Shown here one piece after another: positions 10,734 to 22,934 of a DNA stretch of 64,000 nt. Position numbers and translations under genes: made by a program. The stretch covers positions 176,660,083 to 176,724,082 of the forward strand of contig NC_090323.1 in assembly GCF_040869045.1 (NCBI RefSeq), given 5' to 3'. Each line of letters begins with the position of its first letter. Positions within the stretch are counted from its first letter, which is position 1. The notes beneath the pieces are model-generated. The model worked only from the letters and a program-made list of their open reading frames with translations. It was not told the origin of the DNA and did no database searches. Source of the DNA: Eurosta solidaginis (lineage: Eukaryota > Arthropoda > Insecta > Diptera > Tephritidae).

Positions 10734-13665
10734 TATACTCAGTTGAGCAGAGCTCACAGAGTATATTAAGTTTGATTGGATAACGGTTGGTTGTACATAT
10801 ATAAAGGAATCGAGATAGATATAGACTTCCATATATCAAAATAATCAGGATCGAAAAAAAATTTGATTGAGCCATGTCCGTCCGTCCGTTAACACGATAA
10901 CTTGAGTAAATTTTGAGGTATCTTTATGAAATTTGGTATGTAGGTTCCTGAGCACTCATCTCAGATCGCTATTTAAAATGAACGATATCGGACTATAACC
11001 ACGCCCACTTTTTCGATATCGAAAATTTCGAAAAACCGAAAAAGTGCGATAATTCATTACCAAATACAGATAAAGCGACGAAACTTGGTAAATGAGTTGA
11101 ATTTATGAGGCAGAATAGAAAATTATTAAAAGTTTTGACAATGGACGTGGCACCGCCCACTTTTAAAAGAAGGTAATTTAAAAATTTTGCAAGGTGTAAT
11201 TTGTCAGTCGTTGAAGATATCATGATGAAATTTGGCAGGGCCGTTACTCCTATTACTATATGTACGCCTAATAAAAATTAGCAAATTCGGAGAAGGACCA
11301 CGCCCACTTTTAAAAAATTTTTTTTTTAAGTAAAATTTTAACAAAAAATTTAATATCTTTACAGTATATAAGTAAATTATGTCAACATTCAACTCCAGTA
11401 ATGATATGGTGCAACAAAATACAAAAATAAAAGAAAATTTCAAAATGGGCGTGGCGCCGCCCTTTTTCATTTAATTTGTCTAGGATACTTTTAACGCCAT
11501 AAGTCGAACAAAAATTAACCAATCCTTTTGAAATTTGGTAGGGGCCTAGACTTTATGATGTTAACTGTATTCTGTGAAAACGGGTAAAATCGGTTGATGC
11601 CACGCCCAGTTTTTATACACAGTCGTTCGTCTGTCCTTCCGCATGGCCGTTAACACGATAACTTGAGCAAAAATCGACATATCTTTAATGAACTTAGTTC
11701 ACGTACTTACTTGAACTCACTTTATCTTGGTATGAAAAATGAACGAAATCCGACAAGGACCACGCCCACTTTTTCGATATCGAAAATTACGAAAAATGAA
11801 AAAAATGCCATAATTCTATACCAAATACGAAAAAAGGGATTAAACATGGTGAGGTAATTGGATTGGTTTATTGGCGCGAAATATAACTTTAGAAAAAATA
11901 TTAAGTAGAAGAAAATGAAAAAGTTCTGCAGGGCGAAATAAAAAACCCTTAAAATCTTGACAGGTATTACATATATAAATAAATTAGCGGTATCCAACAG
12001 ATGATGTTCTGGGTCACCCTGGTCCACATTGTGGTCGATATCTGGAAAACGCCTTCACATATACAACTACCACCACTCCCTTTTAAAACTCTCACTAATA
12101 CCTTTAATTTGATACCCATATCGTACAAACACATTCTAGAGTCACCCCTGGTCCACCTTTATGGAGGTATCTCGAAACGGCGAACACCTATAGAACGAAG
12201 GCCCACTCCCTTTTAAAAATACTCATTAACACCTTTTATTTGATACCCATATCGTACAAACAAAGTCTAGAGTCACCCCTGGTCCACCTTTATTGCGATA
12301 TCTCGAAACGGCGTCCACCTATGGAACTAAGGATTACTCCCTTTTAAAATACTCATTAACACCTTTCTTTTGATACCCATATTGTACAAACAAATTCTAG
12401 GGTCACCCCTGGTCCACCTTTATGGCGATATCTCGAAAATGCGACCACCTATACAACAACCACCACTCCCTTTTAAAACCCTAATTAATACCTTTAATTT
12501 GATACCCATATCATACAAACACATTCTAGAGTCACCCCTGGTCCACCTTTATGGCGATATTTCCAAACGGCGTCCACCTATAGAACTAAGGCCCACTCCC
12601 TTTTAAAATACTCATTAACACCTTTCATTTGATGCCCATATTGTACAAACAAATTCTAGGGTCACCCCTGGTCCACCTTTATGGCGATGTCTCGAAACGG
12701 CGTCCACCTATGGAACTAAGGATTACTCCCTTTTAAAATACTCATTAACACCTTTCTTTTGATACCCATATTGTACAAACAAATTCTAGGGTCACCCCTG
12801 GTCCACCTTTATGCCGATATCTCGAAACGGCGTCCCCCTATGGAACTAAGGATTACTCGCTTATAAAATACTTATTAACACCTTTCATTTGATACCCATA
12901 TCGTACAAACGCATTCTAGAGTCACCCCTGGTCCACCTTTATGGCGATATCTCGAAAAGGCGACCACCTATACAACAACCACCATTCCCTTTTAAAACCC
13001 TCATTAATACCTTTAATTTGATACCCATATCGTACAAACACATTCTAGAGTCACCCCTGGTCCACCTTTATGGCGATATTTCGAAACGGCGTCCACCTAT
13101 AGAACTAAGGCCCACTCCCTTTTAAAATACTCATTAACACCATTCGTTTGATGCCCATATTGTACAGACAAATTCTAGGGTCACCCCTGGTCCACCTTTG
13201 TGGCGATATCTCGAAACGGCGTCCACCTATGCAACTAAGGATTATTCCCTTTTAAAATAATCATTAACACCTTTCTTTTGATACCCATATTGTACAAACA
13301 AATTCTAGGTCCACCTTTATGGCGATATCTCGAAACGGCGTCCACCTATGGAACTAAGGATTACTCCCTTTTAAAATACTCATTAACACCTTTCATCAAC
13401 CCATATCGTACAAACGCATTCTAGAGTCAACCCTGATCCACCTTTATGGCTATATCCCTAAATGGCGTCCACCTATAGAACTATGGCCCACTCCCTCATA
13501 AAATACTCTTTAATGACTTTCATTTGACACACTTGTCATACAGACACATTCCACGGTTTCCCTCGGTTCATTTTCCTACATGGTTATTTTCCCTTATGTT
13601 GCCACTATAGCTCTCAACTGAGTATGTAATGTTAGGTTACACCCGAACTTAACCTTCCTTACTTG
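10734..13665 (+). mobile_element. Helentron/DINE-1-like element, copy A (complete, subfamily 1)
   Basis: It starts TATACTCAGTTGAGCAGAGC and ends CTTCCTTACTTG. The 5' region has a short imperfect inverted repeat (TATACTC...GAGTATA), then GCCATGTCCGTCCGTCCG and a chain of blocks containing CCACGCCCAC and TTTTTCGATATCGAAAA. A 130-bp tandem array fills the 3' half. Near the 3' end the subterminal CTCAACTGAGTATG mirrors the 5' ACTCAGTTGAG, and a hairpin of the form GTTxGG-loop-CCGAAC follows (one stem mismatch here). This layout (conserved block, GTCY-type microsatellite, tandem core, 3' hairpin, insertion between T residues) matches non-autonomous Helentrons such as Drosophila DINE-1. No protein is encoded. 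Confidence 0.8.
12000..13540 (+). repeat. 130-bp tandem array inside copy A (about 12 units)
   Basis: The units carry TCACCCCTGGTCCACC, TATGGCGATATCTCGAAA, CTCCCTTTTAAAA and CATTTGATACCCATATCGTAC. Successive CTCCC marks lie at 12206, 12337, 12466, 12596 and 12726, a period of 129-131 bp. Unit variants (CAACAACCACC, AAGGCCC, AAGGATT types) recur in order, giving a higher-order period of 519 bp: identical variant blocks end at 12606 and 13125. Long open frames here come from the repeat length and are not genes. Confidence 0.93.
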
Positions 13666-13667
13666 TT

Positions 13668-14419
13668 TATACTCAGTTGAGCAGAGCTCACAGAATATAT
13701 TAACTTTGATTGGATAACGGTTGGTTGTACAGGTATAAAGGAATCGAGATAGATATAGACTTCCATATATCAAAATCATCAGTATCGAAAAAAAATTCGA
13801 TTGAGCCATGTCCGTCCGTCCTTCTGTCCGTTAACACGATAACTTGAGTAAATTTTGAGGTATCTTGATGAAATTTGGTATGGAGGTTTCTGGGCACTCA
13901 TCTCAGATCGCTATTTAAAATCGGCGTGGCTCCGCCCTTTTTCATTTAATTTGTCTAGGATACTTTTAACGCCATAAGTGGAACAAAAATTAACCAATCC
14001 TTTTGAAATTTGGTAGGGGCATAGATTTTATGATGCTAACTGTATTCTGTGAAAACGGGCAAAATCGGTTGAAGCCACGCCCAGTTTTTATACACAGTCG
14101 ACCGTCTGTCCTTCCGCTCGGCCTTTAACACGATAACTTGAGCAAAAATCGACACATCTCTACTAAACTCAGTTAACGTACTTACCGACATTCACTTTGT
14201 ATTGGTATAAAAAATGGCCGAAATCCGACTATGACCATGCCCACTTTTTCGATATCGAAAATTACGAAAAATGAAAAAAAATGCCATAATTATATACCAA
14301 ATACGAAAAAAGGAAAGAAATATGGTAATTGGATTGGTTTATTGACGCAAAATATAACTTTAGAAAAAAACTTTGTAAAATGGGTGTGGCACTTTCCATA
14401 TTAAGTAAAATAAAATGAA
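13668..14419 (+). mobile_element. Helentron/DINE-like copy B, 5' half of an interrupted element
   Basis: It begins two bases after copy A ends, with the same TATACTCAGTTGAG start, so A and B are head-to-tail. An internal deletion joins the early block to a later one near 13920. The sequence stops at AAAATGAA, exactly where copy C is inserted, and resumes at 16748 with AAGTTCTGCAGGGCGA, the continuation seen uninterrupted in copy A near 11916. Confidence 0.8.
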
Positions 14420-16747
14420 CAAGTAAGGAAGGTTAAGTTCGGGTGTAACCGAACATTACATACTCAGTTGAGAGCTATGGTGGCAACATAAGGGAAAATA
14501 ACCATGTAGGAAAATGAACCGAGGGAAACCCTGGAATGTGTTTGTATGACATGTGTAACAAGTGAAAGGCATTAAAGAGTATTTTATGAGGGAGTGGGCC
14601 ATAGTTCTATAGGTGGACGCCATTTAGGGATATAGCCATAAAGGTGGATCAGGGTTGACTCTAGAATTTGTTTGTACAATATGGGTATCAAAAGAAAGGT
14701 GTTAATGAGTATTTTAAAAGGGAGTAATCCTTAGTTGCTTAGGTGGACGCCGTTTCGAGATATCGCCACAAAGGTGGACCAGGGGTGACCCTAGAATTTG
14801 TCTGTACAATATGGGCATCAAACGAATGGTGTTAATGAGTATTTTAAAAGGGAGTGGGCCTTAGTTCTATAGGTGGACGCCGTTTCGAAATATCGCCATA
14901 AAGGTGGACCAGGGGTGACTCTAGAATGTGTTTGTACGATATGGGTATCAAATGAAAGGTGTTAATGAGTATTTTAAAAGCGGTTAATCCTTAGTTCCAT
15001 AGGTGGACACCGTTTCGAGATATCGGCATAAAGGTGGACCAGGGGTGACCCTAGAATTTTTTTGTACAATATGGGTATCAAAAGAAAGGTGTTAATAAGT
15101 ATTTTAAAAGGGAGTAATCCTTAGTTCCATAGGTGGGTGCCGTTTCGAGACATCGCCATAAAGGTGGACCAGGGGTGAATTTAGAATATGTTTGTACGAT
15201 ATGGGTATCAAATGAAAGGTGTTGATGAGTATTTTAAAAGGGCGTGGGGCTTAGTTCTATAGGTGGACGCCTTTTCGAGATATCGCCATAGAGGTGGAAC
15301 AGGGGTGACTCTAGAATGTGTTTGTACGATATGGGTATCAAATTAAAGGTATTAACGAGAGTTTTAAAAGGGAGTGGTGGAAGTGTGAAGGCGTTTTCCA
15401 GATATCGACCACAATGTGGACCAGGGTGACCCAGAACATCATCTGTTGGATACCGCTAATTTATTTATATATGTAATACCTGTCAAGATTTTAAGGGTTT
15501 TTTTATTTCGCCCTGCAGAACTTTTTCATTTTCTTTTACTTAATATGGTAGGTGTCACAACCATTTTATAAAGTTTTTTCTAAAGTTATATTTCGCGTCA
15601 ATAAACCAATCCAATTACCTCACCATGTTTGATCCCTTTTTCGTATTTTGTATAGAATGATGGCATTTTTTTCATTTTTCGTAATTTTTGATATCGAAAA
15701 AGTGGGCGTGGGCATAGTCGGATTTCGTTCATTTTTCATACCAAGATAAAGTGTGTTCAAGTAAGCACGTGAACTAATTTCATTAAAGATATGTCGATTT
15801 GTGCTCAAGTTATCGTGTTAATGGCCGAGCGGAAGGACAGACGGTCGACTGTGTATAAAAACTGGGCGTGGCATCAACCGATTTTGCCCGTTTTCACAGA
15901 ATACAGTTAACATCATAAAATCTATGCCCCTACCAAATTTTAAAAGGATTGGTTAATTTTTGTTCCACTTATGGCGTTAAAAGTATCCTAGACAAATTAA
16001 ATGAAAAAGGGCGGAGCCACGCCCATTTTGAAATTTTCTTTTATTTTTGTATTTTGTTGCACCATATCATTACTGGAGTTGAATGTTGACATAACTTACT
16101 TATATACTGTAAAGATATTAAATTTTTTGCTAAAATTTTACTTAAAAAAAATTTTTTTTTTAAAAGTGTGCGTGGTACTTCTCCGATTTTGCTAATTTTT
16201 ATTAGGCGTAAATATAGTAATAGGAGTAACGTCCCTGCCAAATTTCATCATGATATCTTCAACGACTGACAAATTACAGCTTGCAAAATTTTTAAATTAC
16301 CTTCTTTTAAAAGTGGGCGGTTCCACGCCCATTGTCCAAAATTTTACTAATTTTCTATTCTGCGTCATAAATTCAACTCATTTACCAAGTTTCGTCGCTT
16401 TATCTGTATTTGGTAATGAATTATCGCACTTTTTCGGTTTTTCGAAATTTTCGATATCGAAAAAGTGGGCGTGGTTATAGTCCGATATCGTTCGTTTTAA
16501 ATAGCGATCTGAGATGAGCGCTCAGGAATCTACATACCAAATTTCATCAAGATACCTCAAAATTTACTCAAGTTATCGTGTTAACGGACGGACGGACGGA
16601 CGGACATGGCTCAATCAAATTTTTTTGCGATCCTGATTATTTTGATATATGGAAGTCTATATCTATCTCGATTCCTTTATATATGTACAACCAAGCGTTA
16701 TCCAATCAAACTTAATATACTCTGTGAGCTCTGCTCAACTGAGTATA
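14420..16747 (-). mobile_element. Helentron/DINE-like copy C, inverted and nested in B/D
   Basis: It reads inward from its 3' end: CAAGTAAGGAAGGTTAAG at 14420, then the perfect hairpin GTTCGG-GTGTAA-CCGAAC, then ACTCAGTTGAGAGC. About seven tandem units follow to 15400, then the full set of CCACGCCCAC-type blocks, an ACGG microsatellite near 16583 and the 5' end CAACTGAGTATA at 16747. It is inserted within an A-run of the B/D host (GAA|AAAG on the plus strand), as expected for an element that inserts between T and T on its own strand. Confidence 0.82.
14560..15400 (-). repeat. 130-bp tandem array inside copy C (about 7 units)
   Basis: Reverse complement of the units in copy A, with the same variant types (AATCCTTAGTTCCATAGG and GGGCCTTAGTTCTATAGG). 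Fewer units are present than in A or F. Confidence 0.9.
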
Positions 16748-17608
16748 AAAAGTTCTGCAGGGCGAGATCAAAGGCCCTTGGAATCTTGGAAGGAGTACTG
16801 TTCGTAGTATTACATATATAAATAAATTAGCGGTACCCGACCGATGATGTTCTGGGTCACCCTGGTCCACATTTTGGTCGATATATGGAAAACGCCTTCA
16901 CATATACAACTACCACCGCGCCCTTTTAAACCCCTCATTGATACATTTAATTTGATACCCATATCGTACAAACACATTCTAGAGTCACCCATGGTCCACG
17001 TTTATGGCGATATCTCGAAAAGGCGTCCACATATAGAACTAAGGCCCACTCCCTTTTAAAATACTCATTAACACCATTCGTTTGATGCCCATATTGTACA
17101 GACAAATTCTAGGGTCACCCTTGGTCCACCTTTGTGGCGATATCTCGAACCGCGTCCACCTATGCAACTAAGTATTACTCCCTTTTAAAATACTCATTAA
17201 CACCTTTCATTTGATACCCATATCGTACAAACGCATTCTAGAACCACCCCTCGTCCACTTTTATGGCGATATCTCGAAAAGGCGTCCACCTATAGAACTA
17301 AGACCCACGAGCTTTTAAAATACTCATTAACACCTTTCATTTGATACCCATATCGTACAAACAAATTCTAGAGTCAGGCCTGGTCCACTTTTATGGCGAT
17401 ATCCCTAAATGGCGTCCATCTATAGAACTATGGCCCACTCCCTCTTAAAATGCTCTTCAATACTTTCCATTTGATACACATGTCATACAAACACATTCCA
17501 GGGTTACCCTAGGTTCTTTTTACTACCTGGTTGTTTTCCCTTATGTTGTCACCAAAGCTCTCAACTGAGTATGTAATGTTCGGTTACACCCGAACTTAGC
17601 CTTACTTG
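16748..17608 (+). mobile_element. Helentron/DINE-like copy D, 3' half of the element begun at 13668
   Basis: It continues B from AAGTTCTGCAGG, runs through about five 130-bp units (16870-17530) and ends with CTCAACTGAGTATG, the hairpin GTTCGG-TTACAC-CCGAAC and CTTACTTG. B plus D make one element of about 1.6 kb split by C. Confidence 0.8.
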
Positions 17609-17799
17609 TTTTTGTATAATTTGTTTATTTGCAATCTATTTTAAAATAATAAGCAAATTATATAACTAATGACTTATATTATTGAACTCCATTGAGGACA
17701 ATAATTATATATGTGCTTACAATTATGCAACTTACATAAATGTATGCTCATATTCAGGCATCTAAGTTAATTTTTAATATTTTAGTTTTATATTTAGTT

Positions 17800-20700
17800 A
17801 TTAAATTCTAAAGGAAAGGCCTAATACATGATGCCTTTTAAGTTTAATAATTTCATTAGATTCATCAAGTAATGCAACTGCTAGCGCGTTATCATGATTA
17901 CTTATTCTCCGTAAATATTTTGTACTAATTTTTTTACTTTCATTTTTTATAAAAGAAATATCTATATCAGAATAAAAGGCTTTATTTGTAAGGAACCAGG
18001 GTGCACCAGTAATTAATTTAAAATTTTTTTACTGGTATCTTTGTAGAGTTTCTATGTTCGAATTACTAGCAGTACCCCACAGTTGTACTCCGTAGGTCCA
18101 TACTGAGTTTAGTATGGCCTTGTATATTAAAACTTTATTTTTAAGATCTAACGGTGATTTCGGGCCTAGCAGCCAGTAAAGTTTTTTTTGTATCTTTAAT
18201 TGTTTACTTTTGGCTTGAATATGGCATATCCAGGTTAGCCGTTTGTCCCAATGAATACCAGGATATTTGACACTATCATGTTTGGGAATAAATCACCATT
18301 TAGCTGCAGTGAATGTCAGTCTTTCCGTCTAAGTGGAAAGAAAACGTGCTCAGATTTGTTTGTGTTTACTTTTATTTTCCATCCGTCCAGCCATCTCGTT
18401 TAATTCTCTCTGAACTAGATTAGTTACATCAACTGGAGACTGGCTTTATGCTAGTATAGCGGTGTCATATGGATATGTAGCAATTATAACATTTTCGGTT
18501 TCGGGTATGCCAGATGTAAAACTGGTATATAGTATAGGGACCAGTACGCTACCCTGCGGTACTCCAGCTTTGATGTATCCTATTTCAGATATTTCTTCAT
18601 TCACTCTTACGTAAAATTACCTTTCGGCAAGGTAAGACTGTAGTGTTAGATAAAAAGGCGTAGGAAGTATATTTTTTAATTTATATAACAGGCCTTGATG
18701 CCATACTTTGTCAAATGCTTGCTGTACGTCCAACAATGCGGCGGAGCAGTATTCCTTTCTTTCAAGGAATCCATTATGAAATTAACAACGCGGTGACACT
18801 GTTCGGGTGCACCATGATATCGGCGAAAACCAAGTTGATGTTCGGTCAGTATTGGGAATACTATGTGCAAAAATAGTCTTTTAAATACCTTGGAGAAGCT
18901 GATTGGCCTGTAAGAAAATATTTGATTTTCAGATTTTGCGGATTTAAGAACCATAACTATTTCGGCGCACTTCCATTGCGAAGGAAAATAGTTAAAACTT
19001 AATAATGAGTTATATATCAGAGTTAAGAACATGATTCCTTTTTTCGGTAAACACTTGGCCACTTTGGTATCAATTTTATCATACCCAGGAGATTTATTTT
19101 TACACAAGTTTTAGATCTTGGAAGAAATTTCTTTCGGTCTAATATGTTTGATCCGTAGAGATAATTGACATGGAGTATTCAGATATGCAAGCACATCATA
19201 ATTGTTGTTGCTTTGGTTTATAAACGGAGTAAACGTTGTTTATAGATACGTAGCATATGCATTAGCCTTACTCTTATCTGTCCTACACCAAACGTTGTTA
19301 CTATCTTTTATAGGCGCATTTCTCTTTTTGGGACGTTTGAGGTATTTCGTGGCATTCCAAACCTTATGGTCATCAACATTTCTATCATTTAGGCTGTGTA
19401 TATAATCAGATACTGATTTATTTTTGAATTCTTTTAGTTTTTCCTTAACCTGAGTTGAAGCTCTATTTATTGCAGTTTTGTCTATTGGATTTCTGGTAGT
19501 TTGCCATTTCTTCCGAAGGCGTCTCTTGTGCTTAATTAGTGCTCTAATCTCACCACTTACGTGCATACAGCTACGATATTTAAACTCATTACTCGTTTGG
19601 GGAGTAGAAACAAAGGCCGCTTCGTGAATTTGATTTGCGAAATATTCCACTGCATTATCTAGTTCAACTGAAGTTTTAATAGATATACTAAGTTTTAAAT
19701 TTTAATTAACTAGTCTTGGGAAATGTTAATTTGACTCTTACTGCTAAATTCTTGGTACTTCTGTTGTCTCAGGCCAGTTAGAGTGTCGTAACTAATAATG
19801 ATAGGAGAATGATCAGAGCTTAGTTCTACAGAACTAACTACTGCTAGTAATTGGGCTAGGATACCATTGTACACAGCGAAATCTAATAAATCTGGAATTT
19901 TCGATTAATCACTTGGCCAATATGTAGGCTCTCCAGTCGACAAAATTTCAAATTATTATTGATGATTTTTGATAGCCTTGTAAGTACTTATTATTTAAAA
20001 AAAAAAAAAACAAATCAAACATAGTCATATGTTCCTGAAGATGATTTTAGACTGAAATCGAAATATCGACGAAATTAAACTAAAATACAACTTTAAATAT
20101 TGTGTTTTATTTAACGAAAGCCCATCAGCTCAAAAAATTTATTTAAATTTCAAATTATTTTTAACAGCACATTTGTCAAGCTCTCTTCCCTTTGGGTTAG
20201 AAGTACGTGAGCACCACCAGGGGTGTTTCGCGTTCTAATCGCCTGCCACTAAAATTCTAGGTCCTAAAGAGTTAAACAAGTTTTCGTATTCAGCCGTTTT
20301 GATTGTATGCCGTGGAGGTGAATACAATGCATAAATTTGTAGGTCGGCATTGTTTGCTTTTATTTTGATTCCAGCGGCTTGTATTGGTGTGGTTTGTATT
20401 GGTTCTAGCACAACATGCTTTATACTAGATCTTACAAGCACAGCACAACCAGCATGTTCCCTATTGCTTGGGGGATTACATGTGACTAAATCGAAGTTTT
20501 TTAATTTTGAAATAGGTTTTGGTAGTAAAATGAGTTTCTGAAACTAACATTATGTCAATAAAGTTTTCGTTTATAAATAATTCTATTTCATTTGTGTGAC
20601 GGGTTAAGCCATTGGCATTCCATATTGCTAATCTTAGATTTACTTACATAATTTATTTATGAGTAGAGACTTCATATTAAGCAGCGTGTTTGTTAACTCT
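17800..20700 (-). pseudogene. LINE ORF2 remnant (endonuclease and reverse transcriptase)
   Basis: Fragments in several frames. 20441-20235 is endonuclease-like (PIQAAGIKIKANNADLQIYALYSPP...ILVAGD). 19650-19240 is the linker before the polymerase. 19107-18676 is reverse transcriptase (KSPGYDKID, LIYNSLLSFNYFPSQWK, YRPIS, HQLGFRR). Around 18495-18465 the catalytic YADD-type box reads TYPYDTAIL, so one catalytic Asp is replaced, and a stop follows at once. The C-terminal part (about 18120-17830) includes WTYGVQLWGTASNSNIETLQR, typical of Jockey-type ORF2 ends. A 187-bp insertion interrupts the endonuclease part. Confidence 0.82.
19943..20159. mobile_element. 187-bp insertion in the LINE with a 15-bp target duplication
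   Basis: The 15-mer AAATTTCAAATTATT occurs at 19943-19957 and again at 20145-20159. Removing 19958-20144 and one copy restores an open endonuclease-like frame on the minus strand. The insert has an A14-like run near 19990 and contains CTGAAGATGATTTTAGACTG. A long target duplication and an A-run point to a target-primed retroelement, but I cannot assign the family. Confidence 0.75.
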
Positions 20701-20710
20701 ATTTGCTTAG

Positions 20711-21860
20711 TTAGTAGCGCTCTATTTTTTCCATTACGTTTTCGCCATTATTTTCATAGTTACCTTTTAAAACGTTTGAGTATGACTGTTTATTTTTGTT
20801 GAGTTCATTAGAATTATTTTCGGTATAATTTGCTGCATTGCCTAAATGAGCGTGCTTTTCTGGGTTGATGCTTGTACTCTCTTTAGCACGATTGTAATGT
20901 AGCGAATTCTTGCGAACAAGTTGTTGATATACAGCGCAACTTTTATAATTTGCTGTGCGATGCTGGAGACAATGAACACATGTTGGTAGAGAGTCTTTAG
21001 GTTTTGTGCACTCAATTGTTGGGTGCATTAAATTTCATTACTTACATTTATTTGGTTTTTTGTAATACGTTTTAGTATGTCCAAACTCTTGACACCTATG
21101 ACATTGGACAATGTCACCTCTTTGACGAGGAGGTTCTACTTTAACTATTGCATTATTTAGATGCCTTAGCTTATATATTTCTTTGTTATTGTCATTCGTT
21201 TCCAAATCAACAAGGAACATTCACAAAGGTTGTTTATGTATTCTGCTTTTAACATTATAAATATTTATAACTTTATGTCCTAGCTCTGTAATTTGTTTAG
21301 TAATTTCTTCGATAGGAGTGGAATAATGAATTCCTTTTAACACTATCCTATATGATCGTTCTTGCTTTGGTTGATACTTGTGATAAGTGATTTTGCTTAT
21401 ACCTAGATTTTTGACAGTTTTTCTGTTAGCATTAATGTTTTTTACCATAAGTCTAATTTTTCCATCTGCTAGAAGATTTATAGCTAAAATCGTTTTTATC
21501 AATTACACTAGAAATATAATTTATCATTTCACTTATATTTACTACGCCTGGTATGATTAATGGTGGTGGCTTTGGAATAGTCGGTACTGCTTCCTTGCCC
21601 GCTGCTAGATTATCACCCTCTCCAGCTTTCATTTGATCGTCATCATCGCTGCGTAAATCGAATTGTTTTATATGTATAAGAATCTGCTTTTTATTTTGAC
21701 ATAGCTTGGGAGACTCCTCATTGACACATTTTCCAATTTTACCAATTTTAGTTGGTACATTTTGCCACATCAAAACAATATTGTCATTTTCATCATCATT
21801 CTCTCCTGAATCATTCATATTGAGTGCTTTGTTTGTGATAAAGAGAAGAAACAAAAACAC
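20711..21860 (-). pseudogene. LINE ORF1 remnant (Jockey Gag-like, CCHC knuckles)
   Basis: The likely ATG is near 21818 (MNDSGENDDEN). After a frame break, 21502-20711 is one frame interrupted by stops at 21221 and 21038. It contains a PRE_C2HC/RRM-like region (KTVKNLGISKITYHKYQP, then VLKGIHYSTPIEEI, ITELGHKVINIYNV), PPRQRGDIVQCHRCQEFGH as the first CCHC knuckle, and further Cys/His pairs (CTKPKDSLPTCVHC). This order is that of Jockey Gag, which binds RNA and nucleic acid. Beyond it the sequence is Asn/Ser-rich. Confidence 0.82.
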
Positions 21861-22010
21861 AAGATTTACTCACACTTTCATTGTGAATAGTTGATATTTG
21901 ATAAACACGTGTGTTCGCTCGCACGGTCAATCAACGACTGGAGTCCCAAACGTGAGTGCAATCTTTCCTGCCTGGTATGTAGTCGTCAACGGTTAGAATT
22001 CTTAGAGCCG

Positions 22011-22934
22011 GAAAAAAAAAATCTACTTAACAACTGTACAACCAATATAAAAATAGGTCAGGTTAGGTTGAACTGCCACATCAATAAAGAACTCATATAG
22101 ACTGAATATGTCCATAGTGTTACCAGAATTTGTTTGACGACCAAACGGAAAACCTCAATTAGGTACCAGGGTTTATGTTATAAAATAACTCTGTCCTTCG
22201 GAGCTGCCTCCAGATCTGCCAATTCTGCTGCCCTCGCGAGCACAGGAAATTAATACACAGGAAATTAATACGCTTCTTCCTACAGCTGCTGTTGGAAGAC
22301 GAGGCCTAACTTATAAGCACGTGACGCCAGAAGGCAGTGTCCAGTAAGTTTGCCGTCGGGAGTCTTAAGTCTTTTCCCTTTAAAGATATTAGCAACTTTA
22401 TGAATCTAACGTCGTTAAATTTGCACATTATTTTGCAGCCCCGCTCTTCTGCTCACGCCATTCCTGATGATGGATCTTATCCAACTCCCGTCTTCTGATG
22501 TCTACCGTCTATTTATCGAATGCTGTAGCTTCCTTTGCCAACCTATCAGCCTTTTGAAGACCCCAGCGTTTTCCAACTGCCTCTCGACAGTAATACAAGG
22601 AACCAAAACCTTTCTAGCCAGGTCCTTCATATTAGCAAAAATAACAGGTTTGAGAAGCTCAATATATGGTGCAATTAACAACACAACAAACCAATCCAGG
22701 GCATTTGATTTACGCCTCACACAACCACATTTCTTGCAGCTACAACACCGAACTTGCGTTCTTTCGCAGAAATGTTGTGCGTAGTGTAGGTTGATTCTTA
22801 AATGTTTTACAAATGGATTGCCAAATTTTTGTTTTAACTTGAAATTTTTATAGATCTAAAAAGTTTTTTAAATAAAACATTTAGTAGCTTCCGAAATTAT
22901 CAGACAATTTAAGGCTTAAATATAAAAAAGAGAC
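22011..22934. other. Unassigned repeat-like interval
   Basis: It contains a stretch (near 22120-22200) resembling the repeat fragment at 10030-10080, and a short direct repeat, CACAGGAAATTAATAC, twice around 22240-22270. Frames at 22467-22784 occur on both strands with no recognisable domain. Probably an old interspersed repeat. Confidence 0.35.

Larger units (their letters stand above)
17640..22010 (-). mobile_element. Jockey-clade non-LTR retrotransposon (LINE), degenerate
   Basis: On the minus strand a leader (about 22010-21861) is followed by a gag-like ORF1 and by an endonuclease/reverse transcriptase ORF2 ending near 17800. Domain content and order are those of the Jockey clade. Many stops and frameshifts and a secondary insertion show it is dead. 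Both outer ends are approximate, because I could not identify a poly(A) tail or a target duplication. Confidence 0.8.

Noticed and set aside
12370..13125. Repeated open frames with ISYKHILESPLVHLYGD-like peptide
   Set aside because: They occur because four 130-bp units (519 bp, divisible by 3) keep a frame open. The same sequence is non-coding in other copies and runs on either strand.
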